Positions 46,511-64,000 of a stretch of 64,000 nt of DNA are shown in pieces. Numbering within the stretch: the first letter of the stretch is position 1; the number at the start of each line of letters is the position of its first letter. The stretch comes from Anarhynchus alexandrinus (taxonomy: Eukaryota > Chordata > Aves > Charadriiformes > Charadriidae). The position numbers and the translations under genes are program-made. The DNA lies in contig VUYV01000004.1 of the NCBI GenBank assembly GCA_008711295.1, positions 1,895,748 through 1,959,747 on the forward strand, read 5' to 3'. Below the pieces are notes generated by a model, which worked only from the letters and a program-made list of their open reading frames with translations, made no database searches and was not told where the DNA came from.

Positions 46511-46582
46511 GGGGATGTAGCTCAGTGGTAGAGCGCATGCTTTGCATGTATGAGGCCCCGGGTTCAATCCCCGGCATCTCCA
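46511..46582 (+). tRNA. tRNA-Ala (TGC)
   Basis: GGGGATGTAGCTCAGTGG ... CCCCGGCATCTCCA, anticodon loop TTTGCAT, 72 nt. The only plus-strand gene of the cluster. T8 terminator at 46,587-46,594. Differs from the minus-strand Ala copy at single positions in the D loop and T stem. Confidence 0.97.
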
Positions 46583-47613
46583 CTTATTTTTTTTCCCTCC
46601 CTGCGGGGAGGGCAGGGTAAGTTTCCTGCCAAGCCACTTGATTTCTGCTTTCTGTCGTCGGTTCCCGAAGGAGCCGTCATTTGTTTTGTAATTCGTAAAT
46701 AGGCTCGATATTTTCCTTTGTTTCTTCCCTCCCGTAACCGCAGAGCAGCGTGCAAACTTCTGCTGCAATTCTTGCTGGAGAAAGGCACCCGGCCAAGAGC
46801 TCGCTGCACGCTCCTGCCTACGGTTACTGCTAAACTCTACAGCGTTGCAGCTTTTATGTTATAAACACACAGCTACAACAGGCTATTTTCCTTCTTGCAT
46901 GAAAACAAAAGTTGTAGTTTCATCAGCATTAGATATTTTAAATGCTTACGTGCATCCTGGCCTGCAGCCCCTGCGGTGTGCGGGAGCGATGGGCGCAGGG
47001 ATGCAGCCCCCTCTGGGCTTGCGTTGTACCAGCTGCCTCCAGGACGTGGGGACAGGATGGCCACTGCCCACACCTCCTCATATCATGGTATTACAAGCAA
47101 TGGCAAATTAACGCAGCAAGAGGACTGGAGTTTACCAAGAAGGAAAAAGATTAGGTGAAAGGGAAGGTAAACTCAAGCCATACATACTTTTCTGGGACAG
47201 GGAGGGGACACAACCAGGGTCCCCTGACTTGAGCTGGCCCAACAACAGTCCCTGCCACATAACATCATGCTTGGAGCCTGGCTGGGCATCTTGGGGGAGG
47301 CTGGTGAGCGATTGCCTTTGCATCATTTGTTTGGGTTTGTGGTTTTTTTTTTTCCCCTCTTTCCTTCAACTAAAGTATCTTTTTCTCAACCCATGAGTTT
47401 TCTCACTTTTATGCTTCCTGTCCTCTGCCCCATCCAGGTGGGAGGGAGCGAGCAAGCGGCTGTGTGGTCCTTAATTGCTGGTCAGGGTCAACTCACCACA
47501 AGGACCAAAGGTTCGGTCTGCATTTGGATCTGCAGTCACTTCCGAGGAAGCGTCTACAAGGGTCTAAAACTCCGCTTATTGCAGCATACCACGTGGAAAA
47601 CATTTCTCCCATC
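46583..47613. other. intergenic tRNA-DHX37 interval, no gene seen
   Basis: Ordinary unique sequence after the Pol III terminator. No recognised gene or repeat. Confidence 0.5.
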
Positions 47614-47633
47614 CAAACCAAGAACTGTACATA

Positions 47634-47639
47634 TTTATT
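47634..47639 (-). terminator. DHX37: DHX37 polyadenylation signal
   Basis: Minus-strand AATAAA about 295 bases after the stop codon (47,933-47,935). Cleavage expected near 47,612-47,620; the 3' UTR is therefore about 0.3 kb. Confidence 0.6.
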
Positions 47640-47932
47640 ATAGTCCATATGACTAATATAGTCCAAAGAGAAACTTCGGTTAAAAAAAAAGTAATCTGTA
47701 AAATGCAATGGATAAAATTATCCAAACATTAATATTACAAAATACCAGCGAAACAGCTGGTAGGGCTTTTGAGAACAGAGGGCTTCCCAGAAAATCAGAG
47801 CAACACCCAGTTTGCTTACAAAAAGCTATGGCTAACAGTTAGCCAGTCCATCTGGGTTATCAGATTTCCAAGGAAACCCAAGCTCTTGAAACATCTTGGA
47901 GAAAAGGAGTCCATCAAGAACAGTCAGGCACT

Positions 47933-63249
<15,317 letters not shown>

Positions 63250-63913
63250 CTATTTGGGGAAAAAACAACCAAAATCAGTGCTTATTTTCACTAGGAAATA
63301 ATTTCATTTCAAGATTTGCGCTTGAGGTTTGAAGGGGGTACTCTGGCAAATCTCGCTGTGAAGCTGTAAAGACGTTCCTGCCGCTCCACGGTCAGTCGTT
63401 CCCGATGAAGATTTCAGTCCTGCACCACAGCAAAAATAGAAACACGGACTTGACCTGCAGTGAAAAGCTCAGCTGCACCCTTCAAACAGCAGCAAAGAAA
63501 AATGGGTTTGAACTAAAATGCTGGAGCGAGGGCTGGAGCAATGGAAGCCTCCCTTCAACTCCCTCACGTGGGACGTCGCGCTGGCAGGAGGTCGGACAGC
63601 AGCAGTTTCAAACTACCTCCAAAAACAGAGTTCGTTTGTCAAAGCCGTTATTCAGACACTAAAATGAACAGGAATTTTGCCTGGAAAGCTTTTACAAAGA
63701 TGGAAGAGCTGCATATGCCTACAGAAAATATACAAGAGCTGGAAATAAACATTTCGGAAGCATCGGCAGTAGCAGAGTCAGGGGTGCATCGAGCTCGGCA
63801 TTTTGCAGCAGGACAAAGCCTCTCGTACAACCTGTGAGCACGCTTTAAAAACATCGCATCATTTACTCTGGTAGTGACGTACTTCACAACAGGCACCTAT
63901 TCCGTCAGGGTCT
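63250..63913 (-). other. DHX37: DHX37 intron, no other gene seen
   Basis: Intron sequence upstream of presumed exon 3. The plus frame 63,541-63,837 has no recognisable domain. Confidence 0.5.
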
Positions 63914-64000
63914 GTCCTGGTTTGAGCGACACAGGACTAATTTCTCTTCTAATACTTGGGAAAACTGCACTTTTAGAAGACTCCAGTGTCTGAATTTGTG
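63914..64000 (+). mobile_element. probable start of an endogenous retrovirus LTR, cut by right edge
   Basis: From 63,914 the sequence begins 'tgtcctggtttgagcgacac', resembling the conserved 5' TG end (TGTCCTGGTTT) of an abundant avian LTR group, and continues past the window. Orientation and family cannot be settled from 87 bases. Confidence 0.45.

Noticed and set aside
46510..46582. tRNA-Ala acceptor-stem mismatch (A at position 1)
   Set aside because: Arose from starting the gene one base too early. With the start at GGGGATG (46,511) all seven acceptor pairs form, including G3-U70.

Overview
This window is vertebrate nuclear DNA, almost certainly from a bird. It has multi-exon genes with GT-AG introns, CpG-island promoters, nuclear tRNA genes, and many CR1 LINE copies ending in the avian-type 3' octamer tail (ATTCTATG-like). 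The gene order SCARB1 - UBC - tRNA cluster - DHX37 matches the syntenic block on human chromosome 12q24.31 as I recall it. Every protein-coding gene reads on the minus strand.

Layout. 1-14,000: no convincing protein-coding gene. It holds CR1 copies, one assembly gap, a small minisatellite, an unrecognised open frame cut by the left edge, and a few AT-rich stretches that look like conserved non-coding elements. By synteny this is the interval between SCARB1 and NCOR2. 14,282-37,594: SCARB1 (scavenger receptor class B member 1). All 13 coding exons can be placed to the base with consistent phases. Both alternative C-termini are present: an SR-BI-like tail in exon 12 and an SR-BII-like tail in exon 13. 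A cluster of CR1 insertions fills the intron between those exons. 37,400-37,790: CpG-island promoter, followed abruptly by a very AT-rich satellite-like stretch. 40,765-41,710: UBC with a non-coding first exon, one intron, and only one ubiquitin unit plus a terminal Asn, which probably reflects collapse of the tandem repeat in the assembly. 44,916-46,582: six tRNA gene copies (Ala-TGC x2, Asp-GTC x3, Phe-GAA). One Asp copy is probably an assembly duplicate at a single-N joint. 47,615 to beyond the right edge: DHX37 (DEAH-box helicase of the small-subunit processome). 25 exons, presumed exons 3-27, are visible; the N-terminal exons lie to the right of the window. A probable LTR begins about 90 bases before the right edge.

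The genes do not form a pathway. SCARB1 is a cell-surface HDL and lipid receptor, UBC supplies ubiquitin, the tRNAs serve translation, and DHX37 acts in ribosome biogenesis. The most useful observations are the single-unit polyubiquitin gene, single-N joints flanked by near-identical repeats (haplotype or contig-overlap artefacts), an internally deleted CR1 retaining parts of both ORFs, a nested CR1 insertion, and the conserved tRNA cluster. I found no clear evidence of a novel biological system.
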